Assembly: GCA_037447655.1 (NCBI GenBank) | Contig: JBBHKE010003061.1 | Span: 1 to 64,000, forward strand | Source of the DNA: Zygnema cylindricum | Taxonomy: Eukaryota > Streptophyta > Zygnematophyceae > Zygnematales > Zygnemataceae | Direction of reading: 5' to 3' | DNA length: 64,000 nucleotides | In this document: piece after piece, positions 45,847-58,093 of the stretch | Numbering within the stretch: the first letter of the stretch is position 1 | How the letters are laid out: every line of letters begins with the position of its first letter | Translations under genes and position numbers: made by a program | The notes under the pieces: model-generated | The model's input: only the letters and a program-made list of their open reading frames with translations | Told to the model about the DNA's origin: nothing | The model's database searches: none

Positions 45847-46061
45847 CTACTAAGAAATAAAACAAAATCGAGGAAGAAAAAAAAGTGAAAAACGATCAAA
45901 AACGTTAAAATGACAAAAACATTGAGAAACGAAGATTTTGTTTGAAGAAGTTCGTTGCAAAAACAATGTCTACACACACACAAACAAAAAGAAAATAAGA
46001 TCGCAGAAGAGAAAAATCGAAAAACGATCGAAAAAATATGAACAAAAAGGATATCAGACAT

Positions 46062-47901
46062 AATTTTCTAATCAAAAATTTCTCTATTAACTTAGAAAAA
46101 AAACAATATTTGAGGACAGAAGTCTCCTCTTGCTTCCTTGGTAAATTCATCGGTTTGTGAAATTTGCAAAGGTCAGGGAGGGGAGGGAGGGGAGGGAGGG
46201 AGGGGGATGGTGCGGTTGGGATGGGACGGGATGGACGTTGGATGGGTGGTGGAATGAGTGGATCAGATTGACCTCCATGATCAGGATTTCTATGTGATCT
46301 TGACAGATTTCATTTTCAAGCCAATAATAAAATTTAATATTAACAGTAGAAATTAACAAAATTCAAGCTCTTTTGTTTAATATTAAGAGAAAATGACAAA
46401 AGTTGAACTCTTATGAATAATAATCATCTACGTTAACAAAATTGGAACTCTGTCATATAATAATAATAATAGAAAATAACAAAATTCAAACTCTTTTGTT
46501 TAAAAATAATATAAAATAATAAAATTCAAGCTCTTATAACAAGAGATTGCTACAAGGTTTGGTCCATTTTGAGAAATTCGGGTAAGTCAAACCATCTTGT
46601 ATTATTACTCCATGAAATTGTGAGTGATTTTTAGAGTCTATGAATTAATAATTTAATGTTTCTAGGTCAACGCCCAAGAAATTTGGTGAATGCCCATGCA
46701 AATCCTAAGAAAATGAATATTGGTTTTAACCAAATTTACCGGATTTTCTGCTATTTTTTTTTTTTTTTGCGAGACTCCAACATGCGATTTTTTTTTGTAT
46801 TTGATTTATATTTTTTTTTATTTTTTTTTTGCGATAAAACGAAATTTCAAGTATGTCGACAAAAATAAATTATAAAATATAAATAAAGTAAAATTGAGAT
46901 TCTGAAGCAAGTGAAAAAATATCAAAAGAGTTCACTTTATAAACAAACTTTGGACTTGAAAAAAAAAACAAATTCACATCCACTTCTGCAAACTCAATAA
47001 ATTTATAATTTTAAAAATTTATCAAATCTAAAGCTCTGAAACAAAAGATATCACCGTTTTTTTTTATTTTTTTTTAAGGTATTGAAGCATATAAATTTTA
47101 AACATTCATAGACAAACCCTAAAAAGAAGTGATTAACTTCTTTCCTTAATTCCAGTAACATCTGTTTTACCAACATTAAACTTGTTCATGAAATCTTCAA
47201 AAAAATAAAATTTTACATTTTTTTTCAAAATTTTAAATTTTCTCAATTTTTATAGAAATTTTCAATTTGAAAATTTGAAAATTAGATATACTCATAGCAG
47301 CAAAATGTAAATTACACTATTTAGGGCCCCAATTACACCATGTTTTTAATCCTCTTCTTACACTACAAGACAAAACTCCAACAAACCATGGCAAAACAAA
47401 TCGGATCCATTCCTAAACTCTTTCCAATCCTACCAGAAAAAAAAAAAAAAAAAAAACCTTTTCCTGTACAAAAATCCGTGAAGGTCATCAAAAAAAAAAA
47501 AAAAAAAAAAAAAATCCTACAATTTTACATTTTTTATTTTTCTCAAGAATCTTCAAGGCAGGACGACGACACCTGACCCCATCTTGCTGTCGCGCCTTCG
47601 TATCTTGACGTCAGCAAAAGCAGGACGATCCACACGTGCGGCACGGTGAAGATTGCCACGTGGCAAGCGAGCGCTGCACCGACATTCGACGCGAGATCCA
47701 TCCGCGCAGTCGAGAGCTGCAGCTGCGGACGACTTTTCCCGCCGCATGGTTCAGAGGAAGGGCGTGTTCCGCGTGGTTTGCATCGGACGGTCAGAGGTAG
47801 GGCGACTTTCCATCGTACACGTGCAAAACATTTTTTTACGCTGCCGTACTGCCGTATGTCATAATGTATATCCGTACAGATCTTATGGATCTGCAATAGT
47901 G
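46062..47901. other. AT-rich intergenic DNA with simple repeats
   Basis: Contains a GGGA-rich patch (46175-46208), four copies of an AAATTCAAGCTCTT-containing unit of about 55 bp (46340-46550), T-runs, and two long A-runs (47438-47456 and about 47491-47513). 47560-47880 is more GC-rich, with a CCACGTGG-type G-box near 47655, but has no supportable gene. Confidence 0.5.
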
Positions 47902-48229
47902 CTATAGGTCATAGTTCAAAAGTAGGCGTTTTTATGGTAGGCCTTTGGTCGGCGTCTTTATCGTAAGTTGTATTATGGGCTTTTCATGTGATCTTCTTAG
48001 ATCACTACTTTGATCATCGACCGTCCGATCGTCCAAATCTGACGGTGTAAATAATATTTTTTCGTCTGAATGTTTTAATTGGTCCAATTTTTGGTCCGAA
48101 TGTTTTAATTGGTCCGAATAGGTCCGAATACAATATGGGTCTTAAGGTCATATTGTATGTTTTGCACACAATAGGCATATTGTATAGGGCTATAGGCCTA
48201 CTTTTACCTACTTTTGAACTATGCTATAG
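47902..48229. mobile_element. MITE with CTATAGGTCATAGTTC termini
   Basis: The left end CTATAGGTCATAGTTCAAAAG and the right end, reversed, CTATAGCATAGTTCAAAAG are inverted repeats around 330 bp of non-coding DNA containing GGTCCGAAT repeats. No clear target duplication. Confidence 0.65.
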
Positions 48230-48235
48230 GTACAG

Positions 48236-48779
48236 TACACCGCCAATCGTTATTAGCGTTGTGTACGCTAATTCCGTCCCGCTTTTTTTTTTTTTTTATT
48301 CTCCATTAGTGTAGTTCATTCTATTTTTTTCTTTATTCTATTTAGGGTTATTTTCAGTACGTTGTCTCTTAAATAGAGTGGTATACGGTCAGTGTAAGAC
48401 CGTACATAAATGTACCTTTTTAAGTTAAAAAGTACAATAAATTAGTTTTAGTAACCGTGGACGCATGAGAATGTGCTTTCTAAAAAGGAAAAAAAACCAG
48501 GTCGTAAAAAATCCCGCTCGCACATATTCGTCCGACAGCCGCGTTTCGACTGTGTGAATGTACGATTTGTGTAAAATTTGTCAGATTTTGTACGGATACC
48601 TATAATAGTGTAAGCATGCTGCGACCGACATTTTTTTTTTCAAAGATCCAAATTACCATAACCAAACAATTAGAATGTATGATTTTTTCCAAAATTTTCA
48701 AATTCTTAAATAGCGTACACCACGGTAATTATTTTTATACGCTAAAAAAACTTACACTCTAATAACGATTGGCGTTTTA
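48236..48779. mobile_element. TACACC-family MITE, 0.54 kb
   Basis: TACACCGCCAATCGTTATTA at the left; the right end reversed gives AACGCCAATCGTTATTAGAG. TA at both limits. Longer than the copies at 29932 and 50485; a partial internal copy of the terminus lies near 48715, so it may be two insertions. Confidence 0.6.
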
Positions 48780-48903
48780 GCCATCGTAGTATCGTACGAT
48801 AAAACATTTTTGTTACATTTGTCGTATCGAGGTATGTCGTAACTGCGAAGCTGTAAATATGATACCGTACCTTATTATTATTATTATGATTTGATCATAG
48901 TTT

Positions 48904-49356
48904 TAGGGTTTGGGGGCCCAGTCGGCCAATTTTGCGGGTTTCACAAAAACGGTTGTTTTTTTGCGCGATGACCCGATTGGTGGAAACCCTTCGCATGAAG
49001 CGGGTTCGAAATATTGGGCCAGTCAGCGTTGGCAAGTGGAGACAGAAAGGAATACGGGAGGAACAAATATATGTGAAAAAAATAAAAGTTTGTGTCTTGT
49101 GTGCGTTCAGATTTTTAGGCGATCAATTCACAGATCTGGTCGAATCAGTTTCGTTTTATGGAGACAAAAAAAAAAAACTCAAAAATTTTGCTCGTATTTT
49201 AATTGTTTTTGTTTTCTTCCTTTCTTACTTTACACGCGTAGCAACATAAGAGGTTCGCCAGATGTCCCGCGTTTACCCCAATCATTATTGAGCTTTTGCA
49301 GGTATATTTTTGCGGGTTCTGACCCGCAAATTGGCTCACCCGCGGCCCAAACCCTA
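48904..49356. mobile_element. hAT-like non-autonomous TIR element
   Basis: TAGGGTTTGGGGGCCCAG at the left is inverted as CCGCGGCCCAAACCCTA at the right, and the subterminal CCAATTTTGCGGGTT pairs with AACCCGCAAATTGG-type sequence. The plus ORF across it has no transposase features. No 8-bp duplication was found. Confidence 0.55.
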
Positions 49357-49518
49357 GGGTGGCAAATTAGGACAAACGTCACCGGAACTGCCGTCGATTT
49401 GCGCAAAAAGTTGACGGACCCACGAGCATGTTTCCTCCAAAGCAAAAACATTTATTGCCGATACGAACAAATTTGACGGGAATACGAAATTCCAGATTGT
49501 CATATAACTTTTTTGAGA

Positions 49519-49546
49519 CTAGTAAATCAACGCCCGTTACACGGGC
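49519..49546 (-). mobile_element. Helitron-type 3' terminus
   Basis: On the minus strand: GCCCGTGTAACGGGC (perfect 5-bp stem), nine bases, CTAG, then host T. The Helitron body would extend to higher coordinates; repeats of GGGCATGATAAA at 49550-49590 belong to it and recur at 31966-31980. The 5' TC end is not identified. Confidence 0.6.
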
Positions 49547-49919
49547 ATGGACCGTTTTATCATGCCCCTTTATCATGCCCGTTTATCATGCCCGTAACAC
49601 GCTTATGGACCGTGTCCTGTATATAAAAACGTCTTAGTACTATTGTACTATTCAAATCCTCCGTACGTATTTTTGTAGACGCGACCCAAAATCAACACAA
49701 CGATTGACGGAAAATCGAGCAAATGATTTACGACACGAAATCGTACTTGTTGAAAAGGACGGCTAGCTTCTGAACTGCCAGCATCCTATAATCGGACGGT
49801 CACGAATAAAGTATCGACGGCTGAAGACTCTTTAGTGCTCGTGGCGGCTTTATCTTTATTCATTGACAGGATCGAGTAGCCAAGATCTGATGGTCAAGAA
49901 CGTTTGCCGAGGGAGTACT

Positions 49920-50030
49920 TTTGAAAGTTACCCGTTTGCTGACGTTAGCAGAGAGACAAAGCTATCCGTTTGCTGACGTGGGCCGAGGGGCAACGTTACC
50001 CGTTTGTTGACGTCGGCCGGGGGACACGCC
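49920..50030. repeat. Three tandem copies, about 47-bp unit
   Basis: Each copy contains CCGTTTGYTGACGT followed by a purine-rich stretch. Confidence 0.75.
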
Positions 50031-50484
50031 GTTTACGGGTGTAGACGGACAAAAAGTAGGCCTATTTAAAGGTTTTCAAACGGACGACCAAAGGTCTATA
50101 ATTTGTAAAAAGATATCAGGATATTTTGCGATGGCGAATCGGACGGCGTGTGCCGTCCGAAAGTCCCGCCATTACTTTTCTTCCTTGCAAAGTATTGACG
50201 ATGTTTGGTTGAAAATGAGCGGCTAGGATTTTCCGTACAATCACAACTCTATGTGGCGAGGATATGCGCGAATCGCGACAAATTATATGGCTCATTCTAG
50301 GCTATGAGGCAAGGCTATGAGCTATTCATCCCCACTTTTCTCCTGGGTAGTCCCTTTGTGGATATTTCCTTACGGAATTTGTACGGATATGTGGTTTATT
50401 ACGGAGACGTTCAAAGGTACACATCGATGTGGACCAGCGTCGACCTCAGATTGACATACTAGTTCTTTTTGGGTGTCTAAGAGC

Positions 50485-51536
50485 TACACCGCGAATCGTT
50501 ATTAGCGTTGAGAAATTATTAGTGTAAAGAAAAAATTAGCGTCATTCATTCTAATTTAGTGCCATGAGACGTGGCAGATTATGGTCCACGTCCTTAAATA
50601 GTGTAGTTTATTCTATTTAAGGTATTAATGTCAAAATTTTGGAGTGCCGATGTAGAGTTCATATCGCTAATAACGATTCGCGGTGTAGTGTTGGGCATCG
50701 GGTAAATTCATATCGCGATAATTAAGATATTCGATATATCGAATATCGATCGAGCAGAATCCTCATATATCGTACCGGGACCAACATAAATCATCGCGAT
50801 ATATAGTATTTTTTTAAATTTAACATTTTATATTTCTATATAATATGTAATTTTAGCGAAAAAGACAAATTGTCTTAAACGCCACGTACGACGTGATTTT
50901 CGTTCCGTGACTTAAAGGTAGACGCCGCAAAATGTTACTGACAAAAAGTGCTTATTCTGTAATTCATATAATTACTTATTTGGGGTATGGTTACATGAAG
51001 AGGTCTGTGTAATAGTACAGACAACAAAATTTATTCATTACAGAGGCCTCGGTAACATCGCGTATCGTGTGTAAATACATGGCGTATCGTGTGTAAACAA
51101 GTTTTTACATACATGTTCTGATTTGAGTGGTTCCTTGTAAGTTGACGATCAAAATCTTTAATATCGTGAAACATTTGAAAACCGACCATTTTCATATGGA
51201 AATCTGTACTTGCGTATTACATAGGTGTACTTCGCAAGTGTACCGCGTCAATGTACCTTAGAGATCTCCTTCACTCTGCTGACTTTCATGAAAAAAACGT
51301 ATTTCTTTTCGGCAAAGATTTTACGGTCACCTTGTCCGAAGGCACGTGACTTTGGAGACATGTGAATTTTTATTTTATTTTTTTCAATATATCGGCGATA
51401 AGATATATCAGCAATATATCAGCGATATATCGCGATATTCTGATTTTTGATATATCGAAGCGATATATTGATTATCGGGTACCTGAAATTTGATATATAT
51501 CGAATATCGGCAAAATGTCCTCGATACCCAACACTA
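50485..51536. mobile_element. Non-autonomous hAT element with nested MITE
   Basis: A perfect 8-bp duplication CTAAGAGC lies at 50477-50484 and 51537-51544. The right terminus is CCCAACACTA; the matching left terminus TAGTGTTGGGCATCG starts at 50686, after a MITE that split off its first TA. Without the MITE the element is about 851 bp with 15-bp termini differing at one base. The interior is non-coding, with many ATATCG motifs near both ends. Confidence 0.9.
50487..50685. mobile_element. TACACC-family MITE inserted in the hAT terminus
   Basis: 199 bp from CACCGCGAATCGTTATTAGC to ATAACGATTCGCGGTG, flanked by TA on both sides. The outer TA plus the following GTGTTGGG restores the hAT terminus, so TA was the duplicated target, as for Tc1/mariner-type elements. 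Confidence 0.88.
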
Positions 51537-51544
51537 CTAAGAGC

Positions 51545-52045
51545 ATTGTTCCATTAGGCGGTCTCAGTAAACGTCAAAAAATCGTTTACTGAGGCGAGTT
51601 CCATTGTGTTGGGTTAGTAACCGACATTTATTTTGCGTGGCGCATGTTGGTTGGCTCCACGTAAGAAGCTATTTCGATCGTGCTAATCAATATAGAATCT
51701 TTGGCAGGAAGTTGATAACGCAAAGTTTGTAGTACTAGGTGTAAAAAGGATGTCGTACGTAATGTACAATGATGTACGAATTGTAAGGTCATGTAAAAGG
51801 GAACACAACCTTCTATAAATTATTCCCATGGCTCTCTCCTAAATGCGTGTCTTTGACCTAAAACCTTCGCAGCAGCGGTGCTAATATTCATTCTCCTTTG
51901 ATTTCTTCAAAATGGAACTGTTGTTGGCCATACTTATCCTCCTTAATAAACATGAAGGTGACCAATCCGTAATTGCAATTTGTTTGTGGAAAGTCTGTGG
52001 TCAAAAAGCTAAATTGATTTATTTAATTTGACCCAAAAAACAATA
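51545..52045. other. No feature recognised before the gap
   Basis: Short inverted TTTACTGAGGC-type sequence near 51570-51600, otherwise nothing supportable. Confidence 0.35.
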
Positions 52046-52055
52046 NNNNNNNNNN
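52046..52055. other. Assembly gap (10 N)
   Basis: Ten N bases. Sequence on the two sides may not be adjacent in the genome. Confidence 0.99.
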
Positions 52056-52524
52056 TGGCGAAATTCCGTTGGATTGTGGAATCTCCGGAGATTATGGCAC
52101 CGAATCCGGATTTGACATGTGTCGACATTTTGGCCATGTCGTACAATGTCCGTACATAAAGTACACCGACAGCTGTACTTTTACGTACGGAACTCAATTA
52201 TGATTGGTTCCGTACATCAGTAGATAGAGTTTGTGAGAGAGATAGGACTTAGAAAAATTAGAAGATAGGACCCTCTCTCCCAGAGAGCTTCTGTACAAAA
52301 GGTCAACTTTGACCCTCCATAACTTACTGCTCAGGGGAGCAAATTCAGAGATTCTTTTTGCTATCGACTCAGGGGAGTCTTCTCTTCACATGGGTGAAGT
52401 TGGTCAGAGTTTTTGTTTGCCAAGGTGGCAGTTATTTTTTCTTAAACACAAAGGGGTCAGGATTATCCTAGAGGCTTCTTGGAAGCTGTCCACTCTGAGG
52501 ACTTATGGAGGTCTCAGAGTTTCA
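52056..52524 (+). repeat. 3' part of an A-family LTR
   Basis: Matches about 3215-3685 and ends exactly at GAGTTTCA. No primer-binding site follows; next comes a B-family LTR. It is therefore the 3' LTR or solo LTR of an A insertion whose left part lies in or beyond the gap. Confidence 0.9.
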
Positions 52525-52934
52525 AATATAGCACAAAACACCTTAAACTGCACTTAGTGCTCTCATTTCCTTAACTCTGTGTAGAATGTACATTTTGTGT
52601 CGAATTGATCAATCCTAATTGAACTAAATACTCAAAATATCTAGAAAACATCTTAAACGTATGTACAGGGTTCACCTAAATATATACTAACAAAATTCAA
52701 AGTACTTGGACCAAAATTGTCTAGTAACAATATTTAGACCCAAAAAATCCAGGAGATATGTTTCACGTCTAAATTCATAGGCGGCCGTACACACTAATTT
52801 ACTCAAAGATAACTATTCCAATAGATACTAAAAATCCACACTAAATATATTTAATATTGAATAACTGGTGGTCCAAAAATATTCTAAGTCTTAGACTCTA
52901 ATTTCTAAGACTTATTAAAGCTTACTTTTTAATA
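52525..52934 (-). repeat. B-family LTR fragment
   Basis: Matches about 42700-43104 and ends at ...CTTACTTTTTAATA, the true outer terminus of family B. It is interrupted on the left by the A LTR. Its outer end abuts the gag of element F, so B inserted into F. Confidence 0.9.
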
Positions 52935-55900
52935 GACGCCTCTTACTCCAATTGCTCCTATTACCACGACACCTGGAGCGGCACCGTGACGACCGCGGAA
53001 AATGACAACCAAACGTGGGAAGACATCAACACGGCTGCCAAAAACTTCATTCACTCAAGCTTTGGCAACCCCCCATCTTCACATTTACAAGGCCGATGAG
53101 ATGTGGGTGAGTTTGGTGGAAATCTATAGAGCTCGTACTATTCTGGAGCTCCAGTTGGACGAAAAAAAATGTTGGAATTATACATACAAAGGGGGAAAGA
53201 TGTTAGACTATCGTAATGATCTCTTTTGTTTGTATATGGAGATGGAGAGTGCCAGATGGACATGTACAATGAAGATGAAAGTTAACACCCTCATCATGAA
53301 GTTACCCGACGAGTATGAAAACATAGTGTACTGAGTACAAGAAATGAGAGACAATTCATGGAAGTGGAAGACAGTTGTCCGGATGATACTTGTGTAGGAG
53401 AACACACTTGAGATTAGGAGGGGGGGAAGAGTATCCAAGTTCTAGTCGCAAGAGGAAACCTATGGGGGAAAGATCCTAAGAAACCATTCAAAGGAGAGAG
53501 AGATCAGCTTGGAGGACCAAGGCCCCCAAAGGGCCTTTGTCATTTCTGCAAAATGTTGGGACACTATCGCAGATTGTGTCAAGCTGTCGGAGCTGAGGCT
53601 CCAAGAGAACCGTGGAGGGGGTTCTTCCGGAGGGAAGAATAAGGCACTTGTGGTCACAAAAGTTATATGAGAAACCGAGGACGAGTCCTCTGAGGAGGAG
53701 GATGGGGAGCTTTTTCTTGACGAGAGTCAAGAGGAGAAGGAGATCCCTCGGAGACAGAACTGTGCCCTTGGAGCAATTCGGGAAGCTCCACAAGAAAGAT
53801 GGATCATCGACTCAAATGCATCCATGCATATATGTCGTGATAAGCAAATGTTCACTACGCTAAGAAAGATCCCTACTGTAGAGATAGACTATGGGGATGG
53901 GAGAGTAGTTACTATGATCTAGTGGGGTTAGTAGATCTGAAAGTCTTAGTGGAGGGTAAGACTTCTACAATCACATTCTCAGATATACTCTACATTTCTC
54001 AGCTAAGTAAAAATCTTGTCTCTACATCTATGTTAGATGAAAATGAGTTTGATACCTTCACTAGAAAATGAGTCTTCACAGCTATGTATGGGGATGAAGT
54101 CTACCTCACGGCAGATAAGGGTAGCCAAGGCATGTTTAGGCTTAACCTGAGTAATGAAAAGAATAATGCTTATTATATTGGTGTTCCAAATTTGATGATT
54201 TGGCATAAGCAGTTGGGGCATGTGCATTTTGATTGGTTGAGGGAAATGAAGAAGCTTGGTGTAGTAGAAAGCATTCAGTTTGGTGATGATGAAATGTTGG
54301 ATGATTGTAGTGGATGTGCTCAAGCAAAAGCTCACAGACTTCTTTTTCCAAGAGCCGCCACATATAGGGGGGAAAAGGTACTAGATCTAGTCCACAGATA
54401 TCTGGGGGCGTGGAAGAATACCTTCGGTTGGAGAAAAGAGGTTTATGTTAACAATAACCGATGACTGGTCTAGGTACTCTCCGGTCTTCTTCCTAATAAT
54501 AAAGTCTGAAACACCAACTTACTTCAAAGAATATAAAGCGTGGAGTGAGAAGTTTCATGGAACCCCCATTAAGAGAATAAGGAGTGATAATGGGGGAGAA
54601 TATACCTCTAACCAGTTTGAGGAATACCTAGGAGATGAGGGAGTTTAGCACCAGAAAACTGTACCATATAACCCGCAACAAAATGGGGTAACTGAAAGAT
54701 TGAACTCAACACTAGGAGATAGTGTATGTAGTATGTTGGCTGACAAGAAAATAGGAAAGAGATTTTGGGAAGAAGCCATGAACTGTGCCAACAACATTAG
54801 GAATAGAGTCCTTACCTCAACCGTAAAGGGAATGACAACTTATGAGAGATGGATTGGAAGAAAACCCGATATCTCACACCTTAAAGTATTCCGTAGCCAA
54901 GTTTACAGTCTTGATACGGATAAGAAAAACGGGAAATAAGATGCTAAGGGCTGCCCTGGATACTTTGTAGGATATGACGACGATGTCAAGGGATATAGAG
55001 TCTATGACTTAGCAAAGCAAGATATTATTCTGGTCAAACACCTAGTTGTCATGGATGAAGGGAAGTCATTTGACCCTTTCAAATATACCTAGCAGATAAA
55101 AATCCGTTTTTATTCAGAAAGCGAGGAGATTGCTGTCTTTCCCGAAAAGCACATGAGTGAAACAGTGATTGCAGATTCAGGGGAGAAATAAGCCACAAGA
55201 GATCTACCAGACACCTCAAATATTCATATGGGTTTCGAGAAGACAACTCACATGTTCCTATAGACTTCGAGGAGACAAAAGAGGAGGAACTCGAACCGGC
55301 TTTTATAAATAGCGGAGCCGATGAGATAGTAAGGAGAAACCCGAGACTTTGTTCCATCCCAGCTTCAGAGTTTGAGGGAGGGAGAACGAGCAACAAAAGG
55401 ATACAAGAGAAACAGGTTGCTCATAAGGTTACTAAGCTATCTCATCCTGATGTGCCTCAGTTATACTAGGAGGGAGTGAACAGTCCAGAATAAAAACAGA
55501 TGGATTAGAGCCATAAATGATGAGATGGCTTCCATCATGAAAGCAAATACTTGGGAGCGAACGGATTGTCCTCCAAACAGAAAAAATATTGGTTGTAAAT
55601 GGGTATTTAAGCTAAAATTGAACCCAGATAATACCATTGAAAGATATAAAGCTCGTTTGGTAGCAAAGGGGTTCACCCAAAAAGAGGGGATTGACTATGA
55701 GGAGACGTTTGCTCCAGTTGTTCAGTTCTCATCAGTAATGATTCTCCTCAGTTTAGCAACACTGAAAGACATGGAAATTTATTAGATGGATATTAAGACC
55801 GCATTTCTCAATGGTAAGTTGAAGGAAGAAATCTTCATGCGGCAACCAGAAGGATTTGCGAAGAATGGGGAGGAGAGCAAAGTCTACAGGCTCATAAAGT

Positions 55901-57045
55901 CCTTATATGGACTTAAGCAGGCTCCTCGACAGTGGAATAAGACACTAGATGAGTTTCTCACTAGTCTGGGATATATCCGGATTAGCTCTGACCATTTTAT
56001 CTATATGTTTGAGGATGAGAATGGTGTGAGTTTTATTGCAATTTATGTGGATGATCTATTGGTGTTAAGTAAGTCTTTGGCAAAGATCAATAAATTAAAA
56101 AAAAATCTTAGAAGCAGATTTATCATGAATGATTTATGGGAGGCAAGTTATATTTTGGGAATTCAAATGGAAAGAGATAAGGTTAAAAGGATCATTAGAC
56201 TTACTTAGAAAAAAGCAATAGGTAATATGCTTGAGAAATATTAGATGAAAAAATGAAACAGTTGTACCACTCCCATGGACTTGAAGAAAGTAAGTGATGG
56301 GAGTGTAGAGGGAGGAGTGATAATCCTAGATGATCAAATAAGTCCACAAAAGAGAGAGTTTATGAAGTCTATCCCTTACAAGCGGGTCGTAGGAATTCTA
56401 ATATAATTCATCAATTGTACCAGGCCAGACAAAGCGGCAGCAGTTGGAGTATTCACTAGGAGTCTTAATGATCCAAGGAAAAGAGACTGGGAGGTAGCCA
56501 AGAGAGTCATGAGGTATTTGGTAGGAACCAAAGAGGTATGGTTGCATTTGGGAGGGGAGCACACTGATATCACTACTTGGAGTGATGCTAGTTATGGGGA
56601 TGCACTTATGAGAAGATACACTTCTGGGTATGAGTTGTATGTGGGGGAATGTGCTTCCTGTTGGAGCAGTAAGCAACAAAAGGTGGTTGCTCAGTCTACC
56701 ATGGAGGCTGAGTATATGGCCTCTTGTTGTGGTGTGAAAGAATTGATGTGGGTCAAGTCCTTCTTGCAAGAATAGGGGTATATGAAGGAGGGAGTGCATT
56801 AAGTATTTTGTGATTATCAAGCTGCTATTGCAATTGTAGCTAATCCCAAACATCATTTCAAGGCTAAGCATATGGACATAAGATTGAGTTTTGTGAGAGA
56901 AAAAATTGAGAATAAGATTGTGAATCTTGTATATAGATCTGATGAGGAAATGGTGGTTGATATGATGACAAAACGAGTTCCTTTTCCCAAACTAAAATAT
57001 TGCAAAGAAAAATGTGGACTAAAACAAAAGTTAACGTTGGACTAG
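52935..57045 (+). pseudogene. Gag-pol of F, inactivated
   Basis: Gag (53002-53334 and on), zinc knuckle CHFCKMLGHY near 53550 with a one-base loss that shifts the frame, protease with DSN in place of DSG (about 53810), pre-integrase MIWHKQLGHVHFD, integrase with SDNGGEYTSN and NGVTER, reverse transcriptase ([20 protein letters not shown], stop in place of the residue before MDIKTAFLNG at 55783, YVDD near 56050), RNase H (WSDASYGDA, STMEAEYMAS). Many stops. Confidence 0.92.
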
Positions 57046-57058
57046 AAAATAAGGGGAG

Positions 57059-58093
57059 TGTTAACATTACTAGATTTATACAGTATTTTCCAAGTCTAAA
57101 TATATCAGCATAAGGAAAAGAAAAGGGCACCGTGCCTCCACCTCTTCTCTCTCTAGCCACTATATTTGTTGTAGTCACTGAAGGATAGAGAGAGTGGTTG
57201 AACCATGGCTGCCTTAGTTCAACATGCAATTGTTTTTGAGTAGGTTACTAAAAAGATGCATGACGGACCCAAGATTTGACCCTAGTACCTGCCGTCCGTC
57301 AAGTTGGCCGGTAGCGGTCAATTTTATCCTATTAGTCTATGACCAATGCTAAATGCTATAGGGTTTGTTAGATATTTATTTATTTAGGAATGAACTAATT
57401 CATTTAACTGAAACTATATACGACATGTATAGATACAGTTTTTGTAAAGTACGAAGTATGGTACGGTTTTGAAATCGATACCACGCATTTTATTTCGACA
57501 ACGAAACAAATATCGCGCAAGTATTTATAAAGGCTGATATTTCATTTTGGTTCTTATCCAACGGGGCACATCATCGTCAAAATCCCGGAGTGGTCACTTT
57601 GGCTTTTTGTGACATGATATGACCTAGCGCCACGTGGAGAGATCACATTTGGTCGCGGGAATTCCGAGGAACCTACGGACGAGTAAAAAGAGGGCACGCG
57701 TCCACGTAATAGCCTTGTCGTACATTGGTCGTACAAAAGGTAGATCGGCAGTAGTACTTTTTCGTACGGTATAATAATATGATTGGTCCGTAGTTCAGTA
57801 GATAGGAGTTATTAGAGAGAATCTGGATTTAATGTTTTTGGAAATACAGTCACCTCTCCCTTTGAGGGTTTGTATAAAATAGGCATCTTTGCCACCGCAT
57901 AACTTATCGGCTGGTTGGTTGTTTTCAATGATTTTTTTTGCTACGGAATCAAAGGAGTCCAAGCTGCACAGGGGTGCAGTCAAGTTGTTAGTTTGACCTC
58001 TTAGGCAGTAGTTGTTGTTGCTTGAAGTGGGTTAGTTAAAAGCTATCTAGAGGCTTCCTAATTCTGAAGTCAAATGGAGGACACAGAATTGCA
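57059..58093 (+). repeat. 3' LTR of F
   Basis: TGTTAACATTACTAG to ACAGAATTGCA, about 1.04 kb. TATAAA at 57873-57878, about 215 bp from the LTR end, is a likely TATA box. G-box-like GCCACGTGG near 57631. Its final segment encodes MEDTEL, equivalent to the gag leader MEVSEF of A. Confidence 0.9.
57249..57340 (-). promoter_or_regulatory. Antisense tRNA-like module in LTR of F
   Basis: Minus strand: A-box-like TAATAGGATAAAATTG, then GGTACTAGGGTCAAATC TTGGGTCCGTC (T-arm-like, one base off the B-box consensus), then TTTTT at 57249-57253. The relation to the D copies (GGTACCAGG...GGGTCCGTC) is clear. Confidence 0.55.

Larger units (their letters stand above)
52935..58093 (+). mobile_element. Copia element F (family C), 5' end lost
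   Basis: Begins inside gag, runs through all pol domains to a stop at 57043, a polypurine tract (57046-57058) and a complete 3' LTR (57059-58093). The 5' LTR and gag start are missing beyond the nested B/A insertions and the gap. The right flank CCATC belongs to the minus-strand element G, so F inserted into G. Confidence 0.92.

Noticed and set aside
45780-46061. Hydrophobic N-terminal exon of the fucosyltransferase-like gene
   Set aside because: It overlaps the real exon in a different frame and crosses the splice acceptor. Composition is that of a T-rich intron.
48910-49476. 188-codon plus-strand ORF
   Set aside because: It spans a TIR element and its flank, has low-complexity Lys/Phe parts, and no domain. 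More likely chance.
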